From positions 1,006,932-1,070,931 of the forward strand of contig NZ_CP012023.1 of the NCBI RefSeq assembly GCF_001308265.1: a DNA stretch of 64,000 bases, read 5' to 3'. This DNA is from Celeribacter marinus (GTDB taxonomy: Bacteria > Pseudomonadota > Alphaproteobacteria > Rhodobacterales > Rhodobacteraceae). Position numbers and translations under genes: made by a program. Shown here piece by piece: positions 62,936 through 64,000 of the stretch (position 1 is the stretch's first letter; every line of letters begins with the position of its first letter). The notes under the pieces were generated by a model. It saw only the letters and a list, made by a program, of their open reading frames with translations. It had not been told where the DNA came from and did not search any database.

Positions 62936-63748
62936 TTAGGACTTTAGCTTTGTGCCACGCTTGAACAAAACCCAAACCCCGAAAATCACCGCGCCCGTCA
63001 CCGACCCCAACACGGCAAGGCCAAGCCACGGCGAGCTATCCGACTGGCCGATCACCCCGTAGCGCACGCCGTCGATGAGGTAAAACACGGGGTTCATATG
63101 GGTGAGCACGCGAAACCAATGCGGCAGGTTTTCCACCGAATAGAACGTACCCGACAGAAACGACAAAGGCGTGATCACGAAATTGGTGATCGCGGCCATC
63201 TGGTCGAATTTCTGGCTGATAATGCCCGCCATAATGCCAAGAGCGCCGAGCAACAGCGCGCCAAGCGTGATAAACGTCAAAGCGAACACAGGATGCGCGA
63301 GGCCAAGACCCACAAACAACGCCATTGCCGACCAAATCGCCACGGCAACGATCAACCCACGCACCAATCCGCCCGCGAGATAGCCCAGCACCAATTCGAT
63401 GGGCGAGAGCGGCGGCATGAGGGTATCGACGATATTGCCTTGGACTTTGGAGATCACAATCGACGAGGACGTATTGGCAAAAGCGTTTTGGATGACGGTC
63501 ATAGTCAGGATGCCTGGTGCCAGAAAATGGATAAACGGCACGCCCATCACATCGCCGCGCGTCGGCCCTATCGCCAGAGTGAAAATGGTCAGGAACAGGC
63601 CCGCCGTGACCAAAGGGGCCGCGAGCGTCTGTGTCCACACAGCCCAAAACCGGCGAATTTCGCGGTGCGCCAATGTTTGCAATCCGAGCCAGTTGACCCG
63701 ACCGAAGCGCCGCACACCCATCGCAATATCGTTTGTGCCTGTTTCCAT
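62936..63748 (-). CDS. ABC-2 type transporter permease
   Basis: A 270-residue membrane protein with about six hydrophobic segments. The ABC-2 signature is the first half FLTIFTLAIG, with PFIHFLAPGILTMTVIQNAF, and then PLSFLSGTFYSVENLPHWFRVLTHMNPVFYLIDGVRYG, which is characteristic of the drug/polysaccharide efflux permeases (NodJ/YadH-like). No ATPase gene lies in view; it may be encoded elsewhere. It would export an unknown compound. Confidence 0.83.
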   Translation of the reverse strand: METGTNDIAMGVRRFGRVNWLGLQTLAHREIRRFWAVWTQTLAAPLVTAGLFLTIFTLAIGPTRGDVMGVPFIHFLAPGILTMTVIQNAFANTSSSIVISKVQGNIVDTLMPPLSPIELVLGYLAGGLVRGLIVAVAIWSAMALFVGLGLAHPVFALTFITLGALLLGALGIMAGIISQKFDQMAAITNFVITPLSFLSGTFYSVENLPHWFRVLTHMNPVFYLIDGVRYGVIGQSDSSPWLGLAVLGSVTGAVIFGVWVLFKRGTKLKS

Positions 63749-63886
63749 CGCTGAAATCCTCTGATAAACCCTAGGTCTGTCCCGTTTGCGTGCTTGTAAC
63801 CGCTCACACGCCGTTTAAATAGAGGGACAAGAGAATTCTACAAACAGTGCGCGCGCACAGGTGCGTTGCGAGACTGGATGTGACGG

Positions 63887-63909
63887 GTCGCGAACCATTC
63901 GCGACTTTT
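63887..63909 (+). promoter_or_regulatory. Hairpin with T-tract just upstream of gcrA
   Basis: GTCGCGAA-cca-TTCGCGAC is a perfect 8-base stem followed by TTTT, ending 21 bases before the gcrA ATG. It looks like a terminator or leader attenuator. Confidence 0.55.
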
Positions 63910-63929
63910 GCAGATGCTAAGGAAGACAC

Positions 63930-64000
63930 ATGTCCTGGACCGATGAACGCGTCGACGTATTGAAGAAAATGTGGGGCGAGGGTCAATCCGCCTCGCAAAT
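63930..64000 (+). CDS. gcrA: GcrA cell-cycle regulator, N-terminal fragment (cut by window edge)
   Basis: Starts at ATG 63930 with AAGGA 7 bases upstream. The visible 23 residues begin MSWTDERVDVLKKMWGEGQSA, the highly conserved DNA-binding N-terminus of GcrA, the sigma-70 cofactor that activates promoters methylated at GANTC in alphaproteobacteria. The gene continues beyond the window. Confidence 0.85.
   Translation, partial: MSWTDERVDVLKKMWGEGQSASQ

Overview
The window looks like a chromosomal segment of a marine-type Rhodobacterales/Roseobacter-group alphaproteobacterium. This is inferred from gene content: a GcrA N-terminus at the right edge, an alphaproteobacterial glycerol ABC transporter (glpSTPQ-U-V) between glpD and glpK, an arginase/ornithine cyclodeaminase pair with an Lrp regulator, a monomeric NADP-isocitrate dehydrogenase, and a RuBisCO-like decarboxylase cassette. 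Coding density is high and genes run in short operons, many with 4-base ATGA overlaps. I see no rRNA or tRNA genes, CRISPR arrays, insertion sequences or prophage.

Left part (1-16.5 kb): tRNA threonylcarbamoyladenosine genes (tsaC, tsaD), a sulfotransferase-like gene, monomeric icd, trmL, a short-chain dehydrogenase, the molybdate transporter modABC, an undecaprenyl-phosphate sugar transferase, and a divergent three-gene set (NAD-binding oxidoisomerase, DUF1537 kinase, RuBisCO-like protein). That set matches the known D-apionate pathway ApnO-OiaK-OiaX. Next come arginase and ornithine cyclodeaminase (arginine to ornithine to proline) with a divergent Lrp/AsnC regulator. The divergent region has three AATAAGTG repeats and a 12-bp palindrome.

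Middle (16.5-28 kb): three small secreted proteins of unknown role, then a surface-polysaccharide block: O-antigen-ligase-like protein, PPP-type phosphatase, a Wzz/BY-kinase fusion, the dTDP-rhamnose genes rfbC-B-D-A on the other strand, and a phosphohexomutase. A GDP-mannose gene (manC type) lies apart at about 42 kb.

Glycerol region (28-40 kb): on the minus strand, glpR followed by two orphan permeases related to those of the glycerol transporter. On the plus strand, glpD, two ATPase genes, two permeases, a small membrane protein, a binding protein and glpK. The divergent promoter region has an 8-bp inverted repeat of GlpR type. The ATPase pair is asymmetric: both motif defects fall in the same composite ATP site.

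Right part (40-64 kb): a ygiC/ygiB-like pair, manC, an esterase, a small membrane protein, a lone Phd/YefM-like protein and an AT-rich gene with a DUF559/Vsr-like nuclease pattern (a small islet), lepA, a barrel-type outer-membrane protein, a PCuAC copper chaperone with a DUF2946-like partner, rpmB, meaB, hrpB, gnd, a Nudix hydrolase, a Pit phosphate transporter with a Pho-box-like array upstream, argD-argF, a trypsin-like protease, an ABC-2 permease and the start of gcrA. Functions come from motifs and family knowledge; no database search was run.
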